A stretch of 64,000 nucleotides of DNA from Patagioenas fasciata (lineage: Eukaryota > Chordata > Aves > Columbiformes > Columbidae): the NCBI RefSeq assembly GCF_037038585.1, contig NC_092520.1:123412001-123476000 (forward strand), in the 5' to 3' direction. Shown one piece after another: positions 36,173 to 49,118 of the stretch (the stretch's first letter is position 1; every line of letters begins with the position of its first letter). The translations under genes and the position numbers were made by a program. Under the pieces are notes generated by a model. The model was not told where the DNA came from. It saw only the letters and a list, made by a program, of their open reading frames with translations, and did no database searches.

Positions 36173-38353
36173 AGGCAGGGAAGAACAGAGTAAATCAGGC
36201 TACAGGGGGCTGGAAGCTTACAAAATGCATTCATAGCATCACTTTACACTGCTGTCATGTTCAGCACAGGGTAGCTTTTGCATTCACAGTAAGTGCCTCC
36301 AAGGCTGCTTCTGCAGGAACGATTCTTTCCTTCTCAAAAGCAGAAAGGCATTTCCCGTCTCTTACTTCAATCAATGACTCATTTGAGTGAATGACTTGGT
36401 CTTTTCCTGCCCTTCTCCCTTACAAATGCAAGTGTGAATGAAATTATAAAAATGCAGTGATATGAGAAGAAGGGATTCATTTAACTGCATTGAAGTGTGA
36501 CGTAAGTAATGAGGCCTTCAAGTCAGGCAAGTAATCTTGATATTCTGAGGTACTTTTCCAAGTAGTTTTTCACATCTTTAGCCAGAGGTCTCGGAGACTA
36601 GAGGGCAGCTTACATAGCTTTGAAAACACACCTAAATGCAATAAGGAAATACTCTTGTTCAAAAGAACCTCAAGAAAAACACAAGGGATTTTAGTGGGAG
36701 GCTAAGTATAAGAAAATTGAGGTCAGGAGCCACTTTTTCATATTTTTCTTTACAGTAATTCTTTATTTTAAAACAACTCACTTCAGTTCAGCAAACCACG
36801 TAAGAAGTTTAAATCCAATTGGACAGCAAGAGAATACTACAGAAAGTGCTTTATTGATTTGGGATAGATTTAAGTCTGTGCTTTGCAGAACATGAAAGCA
36901 AGCATTTGCTTTTCTTTCAAAGTTTAAATGTGCTTGTAGCATAATATCTTGTTGATCAAAGTATTTCTAAAATTTAGGTGCTATCTGTCTGTGAACTTAT
37001 TGTGAAGGTTTGCAGTGTCTCAGTGAGGACTTGTAGAATGTTGCTGAGGTTCACAAGGTTTGCAAAACATTCAGTTTAGGTGCCTCTCCAGCTCCAAGGG
37101 AGTTCTGTGCACAGCAATACCATCATGATTTAAAACACAGCAAAGTAAAGGGAGTAGCTAATTTCACAGAGTCATTTTTACTTGTCCCCTGGGTGTAAAT
37201 GCACAGCAAATTCCATTCACTGGTGCCCTGAGTAGCCTATTTAAAAAGAAATTAAGATCTCCTGAAGAGAGATCTTTATATTATGAACAGCCCTCTTAAT
37301 ATGTATTTGCTCTCCACATGTAAGTAGTCTGCAGGGTAGGTTATACGATGTTTATGTGTGTAGCATAATTAAAAGTAAACACTTCAGAAACGCTTTACAT
37401 GAAAAGCCATCAACCCCATCTCTTAAAATCTGAGCCAGGTTTTCCACCTTCCAAGTCAAACACAAGTCCTTGTTCCTCCTAAAAAATATCTGATGATATC
37501 CAGCCCATTTCTTACTAGGACCATACTGAAATGATTTGCAGGAAAAAGTTGTAGCGTAACTGCATGTCACTATGGGCGTTGGCTGGAGTTACGTAACACC
37601 CATACTGCCACGTATATGAAAGAACCAAAGGTTAACGTAGTTGGGCTGCACAATGAGCTTTTTCCATCAAAATAGTTTTCCAAGAAAGTAAACCCATTTT
37701 ATACCCACAGACAACAGTAAGCTCCATTGCTATGAAGGGTCCAACTTTTAGTCTTGTGGAATCTGATTAATCACACAAGTTCTAAATTGTGCAATTACGG
37801 CTGAATAGGGCTGTGCTGATGGACATTAGCCATAACCTTTTCCTTCCCAAAAGTCAAACAAACATCAAATACACAATTCTGATCAGAAATGAAGGATTGA
37901 TTGGTGGACTGCTTGCTGAAATAATAGCTGTAGTCTCCATTGACAGTAACTGAACAATAGTTTTAAGAAGTTAGCTTCTTATAGCTTTTTGGACCATTAA
38001 AACCTAGAGAAAAGGAAATATGAAGCTGGACATTACAAGATTTATTTCAAACACTTTTTTCCCTTCCTTCTGTTTTCAAGATGTGCTTTGGTCTTCCTCT
38101 TTGTGGTGCTCTGACAGTATTGAGCTGGAGTTAGTATTTGAACTGAAGCAGTGTTTGCTCTTGGTAAAGTATACCAGTCATGTGGCTTGCAGAGGTTGAA
38201 TATTTTTAATTAAGAATTCTAAACACAACTCAACACCCATTAGTTACCAGTAATAGATTCTACAACTCATTTCCTGAGCTGCTGCCTATCTTGGCAGCCT
38301 GAAATACAAATAATGTTAGAAACAATAGATGTAATCTAAGTGTTGTTTTAGTA

Positions 38354-38377
38354 GTATATATGTATATGTATATATTA
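38354..38377. repeat. TA/TATG-rich simple repeat
   Basis: Short TATATG/TATA repeat in intron 10. Confidence 0.75.
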
Positions 38378-38564
38378 CATCAATAGCACAGTACCATGTC
38401 TAGGGGATGAAGAAGCTCAGCAGCTGGTGATAAGATATGGTGACATTCACTTCTGTGTTGTTGACTCAAATCTAGCCTGGGTTAGCAACAGAGAAAGGGC
38501 ATTGCTCTATGACACGTGTTCATTTTTTTTCGGTTAAATTGGCTGTCTAACAGAGAAACCTTAG

Positions 38565-38825
38565 AAAATAAAGCTGAAAATTGACCTCAAGAATTCATCA
38601 AGTCCACACCCTTGCCTGGAACAGAACTTGTTAGGTACCATTCTTGACAGATACTTATTCTTTACGATCTCCAAGATAAAAGAGTTTATAGCCTCCCTAA
38701 AAAGTCTTTTATACTGCCCAAGTGTCCTTACTGTTAGGATTTTTTTCCTGATCTTCCTGACCTTTACTGTAATTTGCAACTATTCTTTGGTTTACCTCTT
38801 GTACAGAAAAAGGAGTTGGTGTCCA
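38565..38825 (-). mobile_element. Old CR1-like remnant
   Basis: The + strand shows the skeleton of an old CR1 3' region in the right order: caagtccacacccttgcctgg, then cctccctaaaaagtctttta, then actgttaggatttttttcct and ctttactgtaatttgcaact. Similarity is recognisable but diluted, so the limits and subfamily are uncertain. Confidence 0.55.
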
Positions 38826-39644
38826 TCTTATTTATAATCATAATTTTGATAAACCAAAACTATTGTCATGTCTTTCTCCTCATTCCTTGTTGAACGTGAA
38901 CACACAGCACTGTTAAGATTCTGGTCATTGTTGTGACTCCCTTTATCATTGCTAAATTGTAGTGCCACAAATAGGACATGGACTCTAATGCCAGCCATAT
39001 TGGTGGCAAGCTGATGAAAGAATAATTTCAATTTGCAGATAAATGGGCTGACCATAACATCTAAAATGTCTCCCACGTGGTATCATGTCTGAAGTCAATG
39101 GTGAATGGCTGTCAATCCATTGCACATTTGTTTCTGAGCTTTAAATCTATGAAGGGCAACACAATTTAAATTTGCCTATTAAATAGATCTAATTTCTGTG
39201 GGTTTTGGTCATTTTTAGTTTGCACAGATGTTGCTTAATGTAAACAATCAGCTGCAGAGATAAAGAAAGAATCATTGTGGGCAAATAAGCTCCAACAGCC
39301 TTTGCTCTTTAGAGGAATAGTAATGCTATTGCATTTAGGATCATTACACATTAAGTTGGAAAAAGCTCATATGTAAGCAGTATAATCACTCTTTCCATGA
39401 TGAAAATAAAAACCACATTCGCAGTTTCAATAAAAATTATGCCAGATAGATGTAGATTTATAGGGTTTGTTTGTTTCCAAGTCAAACTTTCTATACAAAG
39501 CCACTTGACAAAATACGGCATATGAGGGGCTGTTTATATTCAGATCTCATGTATTTTGACAAAAGGACCTGAATAGGCATGTGCTGTTGGAAAATGAGTG
39601 TTAAAAGCCCTCCAGCAACACCCTCTAGTTTCTTGAAAGGAAAC

Positions 39645-39660
39645 AAACAAACAAACAAAC
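39645..39660. repeat. (CAAA)n short repeat
   Basis: Four units of CAAA in intron 10. Confidence 0.75.
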
Positions 39661-40706
39661 CTACCTTTATTTAATCATGTGGGGCAATTCTTACCATCAT
39701 ATTTCTTGTATGTTTTATCCATTCATGGTTTTTACTATAGTTTATTTTACTTATTTTATCATTAAAGCAACAGTTGCTACTGTAATTTTAACTGGAATAT
39801 TGTATGTGCAGTTCATTATATCATATCAAATCTAAGGTGGGGAGTTGGATAATTGGGAATAAAAAGTCAGTTACTGCTCAAATGTCTTTTAAGATACTAA
39901 AACTTCCTTATATGCTTTATGTAATTATTAATTAAATGCAGAAATTTTCAAGTGAGATGTTTTCTTTCAGCAGTTTGTCAATATATTTAATACTTCTTGT
40001 TTGAATGCTAGGATAATTTCCTCTGTGCATTCTTCTTCTGTTACATATCGACGGATAAACGGCATTGTATAAAAGTAAACATGCAGTGATATCTGCCATT
40101 TTCTATGTAGACAACTCACACAACATACAGTGGGCACAACATTCATGGTGGACTATCAGGTCCTGTAGTCCCATAGTGACAGTAAATGTTCGCACAATTA
40201 GATCCATTTGAATAATGATAGAACAAAGATAATCCACATGTATTTATTTTTTATTTGCAGCTATTGTAGTTAAATTCATTTGATATTAATTATCTTGGTA
40301 TTTTAATTGAAATAAGTAAAATATGTGGGACCTCCACTATCTCTGGTAGAAATTAAGGCTATAATGGGTGCATGACTATTCTGATACCTGTGTGTTAATC
40401 AGTTAGCCCTCCTACTATTGTCTCAAAGTGCATCAACTGAAATAGAAAGTGAATTTTCTGGTAACATTTATGCATTCCTCTGCTCTGTAGTCATCTGGAT
40501 ATGCTGTGTAAGTGACACTGTCCAGTTTGACAGATGGAGGACCCAAGCATGGAAATGTTAAGTAGTTGTCGGAAGGCTTCCTTTGGGTCAGTGACCCACC
40601 AGTAAACATCACACTTCAGGGGCCTTTGCTGAATATTATGTCCTTTTTCTTAAATCCCCATGAAATAACTACATTTCATCTTTTGTCATTTTTCCACTCT
40701 TTTTAG

Positions 40707-40892
40707 GAGAATTTGGAGAAGTGTGCAGTGGACGCCTAAAGCTGCCTTCTAAAAAGGAAATTTCAGTGGCTATCAAAACCCTGAAAGTTGGCTACACTGA
40801 AAAACAGAGAAGGGACTTCCTGGGAGAAGCAAGCATCATGGGACAGTTTGACCACCCTAATATAATTCGATTAGAGGGAGTCGTCACTAAAA
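40707..40892 (+). CDS. EPHA3: EPHA3 exon 11: kinase N-lobe (glycine loop, catalytic Lys, helix C)
   Basis: This 186-nt exon encodes about residues 630-691. It completes the glycine-rich loop ([11 protein letters not shown]), contains the ATP-anchoring lysine in [11 protein letters not shown] (equal to human K653) and the helix C glutamate in [14 protein letters not shown], and ends [13 protein letters not shown]. All N-lobe residues needed for an active kinase are present. The acceptor is ccactctttttag. The donor is AAAA|gtaaga. The exon ends with one base of the Ser codon that exon 12 completes (A|GT). The first bases of exon 12 repeat the same donor motif, so the spliced junction again looks like a 5' splice site. 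Confidence 0.98.
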
Positions 40893-40930
40893 GTAAGATA
40901 TGACGGGGTTATCTCTTTTGCATGGGAAGT

Positions 40931-40970
40931 ATCACTGGAGGTCCTTTCCAACTTAAATTATGCTGTGATG
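40931..40970 (+). mobile_element. Short CR1 3'-terminal fragment
   Basis: The phrase actggaggtcctttccaact then taaattatgctgtgatg resembles the last 40 bases of a sense-strand CR1 (GGAGGTCCCTTCCAACCTAA followed by the octamer repeats). Upstream sequence shows no CR1 ORF, so the insertion would be a very short 5'-truncated copy starting just after exon 11. Confidence 0.5.
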
Positions 40971-43900
40971 CCCTGATCTTTCAAGGAAGAGCAAAAGCAA
41001 ATAGAAAACTGAAGCATCCATGTTTATGCTCTGCAAACCCTTGCAGAAGTGTTTGTGTTATAACCTTGTTGATATATACCAAATATCCTTCAAAAGAGAT
41101 AACAGCAGAAACACATAGCATGGCTTTTGCAACGTATATCGTTATTTCCTCAAAAGCAGGAATAAAATCACACAATGTGAAAGCACCAGCTAAGCCCACG
41201 CTGAAGGATCCAATGAAGAACGGTGTCGGAGGAAATTGCCCACAGTGCAACTGCAGGAGCTTCACTGTTTCGATGCTCTCAGGATGGCGAGAACTTAGAA
41301 ACAGTACCCTGGGTTGATGAGCTGGGAAAAAATGGGGAATAAAACAGTCTGCTTGAAAAAAATAGAGAGAACATGGAGAAGGAGGAGCATTTCTGAAGAA
41401 CAGTGCAGCTCAGTAATAAACTGGCAGGTTTAATAAACTCCAGAGCTACAAATTGCTTCAAAGTGGCCAAGAGGCACTTGCTGATAATCTGTTAGGAGTC
41501 CTGGAGTCTGATATCCTAATGTTTCCTAATTACACTGAAGCAATATGTTTGGCTGTCAACTAAATCATTAGATTTTGTCATTAGCACAAATTAATGAACA
41601 GCCTACCTGGCTACAGCAACTGATACTGGTCCAAACGTTTTCCCACATGGTTTTCATGCCGGGAAAATACTCCATGTGATATTCAGTATGTACCAGTATG
41701 AGACATTTTAAAGATCCTGATCCCCTTAGTAAAAATCTCAAAAAAGTCAAAATGTGGAGCTTTAGATTATCGGTAGTAAAAATGATTTTATTTCTTTGAT
41801 AATATATATTTACGAATAGTAATTTTCTACATCTGCCTTTGGGTGTTTTTGTTATGGATTTGGGTTGGGTTTTTTTTGTTTTCTTTGTTTGGTTGGTTTT
41901 GTTTGCTTTTGTTAAAGCATATTTTTGTTTATGTCTTTGATAACAAATCACCTTCTCTTTTCGAGACAAAAAAAATAATTAAAACCTCCATCCATGCATG
42001 GTACCTTCCTGCAAAAGTAATATATTTGAAGAACCCTCTCCAGCTCCACTTTTGTTAAGATACCAGCAAGTCATAACTGGCATTCCTGAACAGTGGTGCT
42101 GGTCCTCGAGGTCCTACCCAGCTTTCCCATGGCAGCCACAGTAGCGTCCTCAAAGCTGCCCAGATCCTGCGTGCTCTTCTCCTTATTAGCAGCTGGTGGG
42201 ATTTGGTGCTGGCGATGCTGCCTCATTTAGGCAACTTCTGACTCTTCATTGCTTGTGCTGCTGATTGTCCTCTGCCTTGAGGTGGAAAGGCAGAAGTAGT
42301 TGGTAATAGAAAAGAGGTTACAAGAAGTACTAAAACTGGCTTCTTCCACGAGATATAAACTCAGAGACATCAGCTGTACTTTCTAAATATCCATTGCAAC
42401 ATAAGGTGGTAAATTGAATGATCAAAGTCCTCCAGTAGTTATTATGTGGGAGATCACTAAGATTTCATATGGGGTATGCTTAAAAAAAGAAAAGAAAAAA
42501 AAAAAAACCCAGGAATTCTCTGAGATTTTTCAGGGGAGTGGAAAAAAATCAGTAGCATGTTTCCTAGTTCATCTTAGAGGACTCTGCTGGCAGAGAACGT
42601 TGTTGCCATTTCGATCAACTGCTTCCAATGTGCATTTTCAGTTTAACTGGGTAGAAGTATACCAGATTTTTTGTTGTTAAGTAGATTGTTTTATTGGTTT
42701 TAAGGGTTTTTGGTTTTAAAATTGCATGATGCAAGGTTTTACAAACATAGGCCTGAATTTTGTAGCTTACTACAACAAATTATTTTAAACAAAAAAAACC
42801 CACAAGAATGTGTCTAAAAATAACTATTCTGAAGTATGCAAACCCCTATATGTTATGAAGAAACATAATTACAATAATAATGCTTTCTCTGAGTGTGATT
42901 CATGAAAGTCTATTTTGCTTGATTTAAATAACAAAGAAGTTATTCTTCAGCTTTGGTCTCATGGTCCCATCAGGAAAGGGCTGCCAGATCTGCCTGTATA
43001 AATCCAAGTTATCTTCTGCTTTTCAATGACACACGCTTTGTACAGTCAGAATAAGATTTGCAGTCCCAAAATTACTTGAAATGCCAGCATCAGTCTGTAC
43101 ACAGCTGAGCTAAGATCTATTTTGTTACATTTTGTATTTCTGTGGCACTTGAGAAAATAATTTAATTGCTGTGCATGCAGGAATTTGTGCATTGCTTTTG
43201 AATGTGCACTACTAATTCCATCTGTATTCTCTGTAAGTGACTATTAGTAAGTTTGCTACTCAGCTGTATTCACAGTAGACTGCTATCTGTTTCGGAGAGG
43301 GTGGGAGTGCCAGCTGCCTGTCACATTTAAGTATGAGAGAGCAAGCTCTGAATATTCCCAGCTGAAATCAATAAAAGCCTCAGGGTTACAACACCCTCTC
43401 CAGATAGCTTGAATACATGCATTGAGAAAACTGATCTGGAACTATTTGCTGGGTAAAATTATATGGCATAAATGCAAGTAAAGATAATAATTTATTTTCT
43501 TTAACATTCTATAGTGTGATAGGATGAGAAGGTAGTGGGATTTGGCTTTTCTAAATCAATCTAATATACCATAATATCAAATTAGCAGGTGTTCATATTT
43601 TTTAATGATAGCTATTAAAGCACACTCACAAGTGTTAGTTTATGTATAGTCAGTAGAGAGTCTCTTGAAGTATTTGCTGGATTGTTCTCAGTGCAGGTAA
43701 TGCATGACAAACAGGTGATGTGACCTTTTCTTCATTATGCAAATTCTTTTGACAGGTGGCCCTTAGCGATGATCTAGCTCTTCATACTAAGCAGACCTTC
43801 TGAAGCAACTCCTAACAACTGTAATTGTTACAATCCCAATAACAGGACCATTTGTTATGAGGAGTTCTCAAGCTGGGGTGGCCGTAGTGTGCCAGTGGGA

Positions 43901-45502
43901 CAATCCAACCACAGTCTGAAGGAGGTGCACCCACCAGATGAGGCTTCAGTCCTGGGCTCCAGTGCAGAATTGTTCCCCCACTTCACACAGATTTCTGTTT
44001 TGCTTTTTCCAGCTGCTACACTGGTCTCCTGGGCGCGCTGTAGGCAGTAGTCTTAATAACCAGCACACATGTTCTGCTTAGTTTACTAATAATTTACAGC
44101 AATTTGTAGCCTGTTAGTGTAATAAATTTCAGCAACACTGTTGACACAAGTTGTTATCGTGTATAAACGGCTGTGCTTTGATAAATGAATGCAGAATGTT
44201 CTTTTAAAAGCGCACCGTGTTGCTTCAGAGCATATGCTTCTTATTATGGACACGTTTCCAACTGAATGAAAGTAGAATCCTGCACTTCAGGCTTTCTGAG
44301 TACGGGTGAGCAAGGCAGGAAGATGGTCTCTTAATAATTTGAAAGGCATAGCCTCTTACACTGTTTTCAGCCTTCTGATATGTCATAAAATTGAGTATAC
44401 ACAGAAACCAGGCAACTGTCTCCTGGTTTCAAAGTACGTGGATTTATCACAGAAATTTGTGGGTAGCCCCATTGGTGTACTCCCCTTTATTTGAATGATC
44501 CAGCAGCATTTTCTGTCCGTTACCTTTGCCATTGGGTTAATCTTATACATACAGTTTAAGTTAGGTACTTTTCCTTGTGCTGCAAATTTCTTGCTAACAA
44601 GAGTAGGCAAGCAAAGGATTATTTTTTTTTTTTTTTGAGAGAGAGAGATTTTACATTTTTAGGTCTTTTATCTGCACCATATCCTATATGATTCAAGATT
44701 AATGTTTTGGATAAAGAGTGTGTTCCTACCAGTTAATGGATGACAGAGTCGATTATCCATTAGTGTGACTCCCACAGTATAACACATCATTTGCACAGCA
44801 GAAAGAAGGTATTTTAACCAATTGATCTATACAGTGGACAAAGGATTTTCTTCTCATTATATTAAACTCATGCTTTGGAATTAGTATTTCTATTCTAAGA
44901 ATTTATATTTGATAGGAGTGGTATTTTCTCAGAAACAAACAAAAAAGTAGTTGTTACCACTTGCTTTTTTAATGGCTTTCTTGCTTTTGGTTATACTGAG
45001 TACCTCTTTTAAGCCTCACACAGTTCAGTTTTAAAAAATAAAATGTCACCATGCCTGCTATACAATATGCAGGCCTTTGTCAGGCTTTTAGGGTCAAATG
45101 CCCTCCTCTATTATATGTGAAATAATAATTCATCTCCTTAAATAACTTCATGCTCTTACCCACCTTTCACTCTACCACAAAGAGAAAATAAACGAAGCTT
45201 TAGAAAATATTATGAAATAATAAAATCCATATGATGATAAAATATTAACAGAGCAATGACCTTTGGAAACTTTACTGTAATCACATTAATTTTTGCATTC
45301 GTGTCTGTTCAATGTGTCAGAGTTGCATATAAAATCTCAGTTATATCACAAACTAATCTAAATCTGCATGGGGAAGTTTTGAAAGATATTAGAGGCTTTC
45401 CAAGGATGCAGGGCTGTTTCTTTAGAGCATGCTGTTGCCCTGTGGATGCAATGTGTTTGGTTCCCAGCTATGTTGTGCTTGGTAGGAGGGGAGGTTCGTG
45501 TT

Positions 45503-45748
45503 CATAGAATCATAGAACAGTTTGGGTTGCAAGGGATCTTCAAAGGCATCTAGTCAGACCCCCTGCAATGAGCAGGGACATCTTCAACTAGATCAGGTTG
45601 CTCAGAGTCCCATCCAGCCTGCCTTTCAATGTTTCCAGGGATGGGGCATCTACCACCTCTCTGAGCAACCTATTGCTGTATTTTACAACCATCATTGTAA
45701 AAATTTCTTCCTCACATCTAGTCTGAATCTTCCCTTCTTTTAGTGTTG
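45503..45748 (-). mobile_element. CR1 LINE, short 3' end
   Basis: The + strand begins CATAGAATCATAGAACAG then TTTGGGTTGCAAGGGATCTT, with the same internal phrase caatgagcagggacat as the copy at 35769-36172. It is more damaged, with small deletions and no open ORF, and stops near the end of the ORF homology. Confidence 0.9.
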
Positions 45749-46522
45749 CAACTGATCCTGCTGCAGTGGGCAGCAGGACTGCCTGGAAAGAGGGCTCAAC
45801 CCCAGCAGTGGAATGTGGCTGTGTTACAGCTCAGCTTTTCTTTCCAGTGCCTTATATTGCTTCCATTGTCCATCTTCCATCTCTATCCCCACCCCAACAT
45901 TTTCCTTTACTTACACTGGGAAAATGCTGAAGCTCTACAGTTTAAATGCATTGTAAATACCCTCCTGAGGGAGAAGGTTTTTTTGATGTTGCTTCCATGT
46001 AGGCTATTTAATCTTCCCCATACCATAGTCTCTGAGGAACATATTGGTTGTGCCCATGTGGCAGAGCACTGCTCCACAGTCCTTGCACCACTACTCTGGA
46101 GAGAAACTGCTACTCCTTCCACAGCAAGTGCCCAGTTCCCTTCAAGAGCGGGCCTGGGGCAAATGCATGGCAAAATACGTCTACTTCATTGCCTAAATTC
46201 TAGGGTTATATGAAGAATTATGTTCAACAGTGATAGATAACACAACATACGCTGAAAATGCAGGATGCTTCACTCTTTCTTGGGGATTGAGCTGCTAAAA
46301 ATCATATCAGTTTATGCTGAAATGACTCTATTTCTGTTGTTTTAAGTGAAGGTACAATTATGTTGTGGATAGAGTTGGTTTTGCAGATGCATCTTTTGCT
46401 TTCTTTCTAAATTTTAAATTATCCTTGGGATTTGAAAGATATGGGTGCATTTCTGAAATTCATGTTCTTGCTGATCATTATGTATTCTTTTTAAATGCCT
46501 GACCCCTGCCATCTGTTTGCAG

Positions 46523-46584
46523 GTAAGCCAGTTATGATTGTTACTGAGTATATGGAAAATGGTTCCTTGGACAGCTTCCTACGG
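46523..46584 (+). CDS. EPHA3: EPHA3 exon 12: kinase hinge and gatekeeper
   Basis: This 62-nt exon encodes residues 692-712: SKPVMIVTEYMENGSLDSFL then Arg. It is the hinge between the kinase lobes, with gatekeeper Thr (equal to human T699) in MIVTEYM. It has in-phase ends only with its own neighbours: 62 nt is not a multiple of three, so skipping it would shift the frame and destroy the kinase. The exon begins GTAAGC directly after the acceptor atctgtttgcag, so the acceptor is immediately followed by a donor-like sequence. The true donor is CGG|gtaagt, a consensus site. Confidence 0.97.
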
Positions 46585-48908
46585 GTAAGTGCAATGGAAA
46601 ACTGGAAGGTGCAGAACTGGCTCTATTTTTGAATTTGTTTTGAATTTACCACCACTCTACTCTCACTCATCATCAGCTCTTGTTGCTTGATATTTCATTG
46701 TTTCTGTTTGGTTTTGTGTGCATTGCAACGTGCTCAGAAAACCTAGTAGGGATCTGCTAGTCCATTTTGACTGTTTACAGTAAACATTATTCCAAAATGA
46801 AGAAAACTTTGGTTTGATGAGTATGTCACATCTATTAAAAAAATTCTGGCATGCAAAAATGAAAATAGTTTGCAGTTATGCTTATTGGTTGGCAGCCTGT
46901 AAGTCTTACCAAGAGATTTCCAAAGTGAATGGATTTGTGGAAATTTTTCAGTAAACCAATAGTACTGAGCCAAGAGCTGTTTCTCTAAATGTGAAAAGTT
47001 TAGGGAATAACTCCATACCTCAGGGTGTTTGAAATGTTTTGCTAGCAAACTTTATTGGCCTGTTTTCTTTCCCCAACCTTAGACATACTAATACTGTTGT
47101 TGATTTATCTTTGTTTTCTGTCAAAGTTGGTAGTGAGCCTAAAAAAATTTAAACGCTCCCTGTGTCACCAAGATTTACTTGTGGCAAAACAAGAAGTATA
47201 GCAGAAATGATATCCCATCTGAGGGGAAACACTAGTTTAATTTTAATTTGTTAGGGCAAACTCAGCTGTGGCTGAGAGACTACTTTGGTTCTGCCACGGT
47301 TGAGTGACATTATCCCCCAAATTCATAACACTGAACTAGACATTTAGCCCCAAAAGGGGATATATTGTCAACCTTAGTTTCAGTATGTACTATGTATGTT
47401 ATGATGTCCACTGGAGCATGTAAAATACATATGAATAATGTGTCAGTATATCTAAATGAAATATGTTTGAACTGAACTATATATATTTTGTTTAGGCTTA
47501 AAATCCTTGAAGAAAGCTCTGAGGAATAAAGAATAATTTCTGACTGTACAAAACAGTTGTTCAACTCGTTTCTTTACTTCAGTGTGGTTTTTTGGTTGTT
47601 TGTGGGGGTTTTTTTTTGTCTTTTTTGTTTGGTTGGTTTATTTTTTGTTGTTTTGGTTTGCTTTTTATTAGTTGTGTGGAAACATAGATAAGAACCTAAT
47701 ATCACAGGCAACTCAGGCCACATAACCCTGCTATAAATGACTTTTAAAACTGGTCAGCTTGATTTCCTTATTGCCATTGGAAGGCTGTCTGAGCATCTCA
47801 TTCCTTTCATGGTTAGAAACTTTCTTCCTATTTCAAGCTAAATCTTCTCCAGGGTCTATATACATCCTCTTGTGTTGGCTCTAGTTAAAGAAGGTTTCAT
47901 AACAGGGAACTGCTAAGAGTCTTCTATAATAATGAATTTCTTCGTGAAAGAGAGTTTTGAGTGGCTCTTTAAAGCATCTGCTGTGCCATATATTTGCTTA
48001 ATGTTTACAGTGCTAATATTGCCTCTAAGCTTATTAATCAAAAATGAAATTAATGCAGTCATTCTTGCAGGCTGATTCGTGTGAGCTCACCCCACATGGC
48101 AGAACCAGCTCCCATGTATTTAATAAATTTCTGGGAGAAGCAGCAGGAAGAGCTGGAGAGCTGCCTATGATGATAAATTTACAGCACTGGGGAATTCATT
48201 TGAGAGCACTAGGATGTACTGGTGTCCTGTCGTCTATGTATCTATGTATCAATATCAAAGGTAGATGTTAACAAACAGCACTGGTAAGAGCTGGGAGATT
48301 TAAAATAAGTCTAGAAGTAGATAATTAGAAATGTATGCAGCTATTGGTTTCTAGGCTAAGTCACAGTGTGTTTAAGTTATTTTTGTGTTCCTGAAGTTGA
48401 GGAAAATTTTGAGAAATAAGTTTAAATTTAATGGAATTTGAAAACCACTGAATCAAATCAATATTTGCTTTTGTTAGAAAAAAAAAAATGCTTGCGTAAT
48501 AGAAAACTTTCATTAGTCCTTGAGTAAGTCTGGGATTTTTGCTAATTCTTATGGCCTTTCAGAGAAGTTGGACATCTGTTTCTCTCAAAACCTAGCACTC
48601 TAGTCTCAGGATCACACACAACTTCAATTTATATGCTGCTTTCACACAGATCCCATCTAGGAAATTAAAATTCTGATGACAAGAAGAATGGGAAAAATTG
48701 ATTTTTATCTGAATTGAAAATCTGTCCCCTTCCCTCAGGTGACTGGGAGATTATCCTCCACAGACCAAAGTATTTCCATGTGTGATGTTTAAATCATGAC
48801 CCCTGACTCATGAGCTCTTCACTTGAAGAGCTTCCAGGTTCATTATCAAAAATCTGTGCAAGGATGAACTTAAACAATCTCTGAAATTACATTTCAAATG
48901 TTTTCCAG
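46585..48908. other. EPHA3: EPHA3 intron 12 (2.3 kb)
   Basis: It contains a T/G-rich tract at about 47585-47665 and a decayed CR1/L3-like stretch at about 47755-47945. Nothing else is recognised. Confidence 0.8.
47755..47945 (-). mobile_element. Decayed CR1/L3-like stretch
   Basis: The order catggttagaaactttcttcc, atttcaagctaaatcttctc and catcctcttgtgttggctct matches the general layout of an ancient CR1/L3 3' region on the minus strand. The match is weak and from memory of consensus patterns. Confidence 0.35.
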
Positions 48909-49118
48909 AAACATGATGCCCAGTTCACAGTCATTCAGCTAGTAGGCATGCTTCGAGGGATCGCATCTGGCATGAAATATTTGTCAGATATGGGTTATGT
49001 CCATCGAGATTTAGCTGCTCGTAATATCCTCATCAACAGTAACTTGGTGTGCAAAGTCTCAGATTTTGGTCTCTCTCGTGTACTGGAAGATGACCCAGAA
49101 GCTGCTTACACCACACGG
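48909..49118 (+). CDS. EPHA3: EPHA3 exon 13: catalytic loop, DFG and activation loop
   Basis: This 210-nt exon encodes residues 713-782. Visible kinase landmarks are helix E ([20 protein letters not shown]), the catalytic loop [11 protein letters not shown] with the catalytic base Asp (equal to human D746), the metal-binding [14 protein letters not shown] and the activation-loop tyrosine in EAAYTTR (equal to human Y779). All are intact, so an active kinase is predicted. Both ends fall between codons: the acceptor is aatgttttccag and the donor is CGG|gtgagt. It is followed by the second-largest intron in the window (11.0 kb). Confidence 0.98.

Larger units (their letters stand above)
34132..40706. 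other. EPHA3: EPHA3 intron 10 (6.6 kb)
   Basis: It contains a CR1 at 35769-36172, an old CR1-like remnant at about 38565-38825, a short TA/TATG-rich run at 38354-38377 and a (CAAA)n run at about 39645-39660. The rest is AT-rich sequence with no recognised gene. Confidence 0.8.
40893..46522. other. EPHA3: EPHA3 intron 11 (5.6 kb)
   Basis: It contains a short CR1 3' end at about 40931-40970, a T/G-rich tract at about 41865-41915, a poly(A) tract at about 42490-42506, a poly(T) tract at about 44620-44636 and a CR1 at 45503-45748. No coding segment is supported. Confidence 0.8.

Noticed and set aside
45743..46213. 156-codon open frame on the + strand
   Set aside because: It starts at the edge of a CR1, has no recognisable domain and no splice or promoter context.
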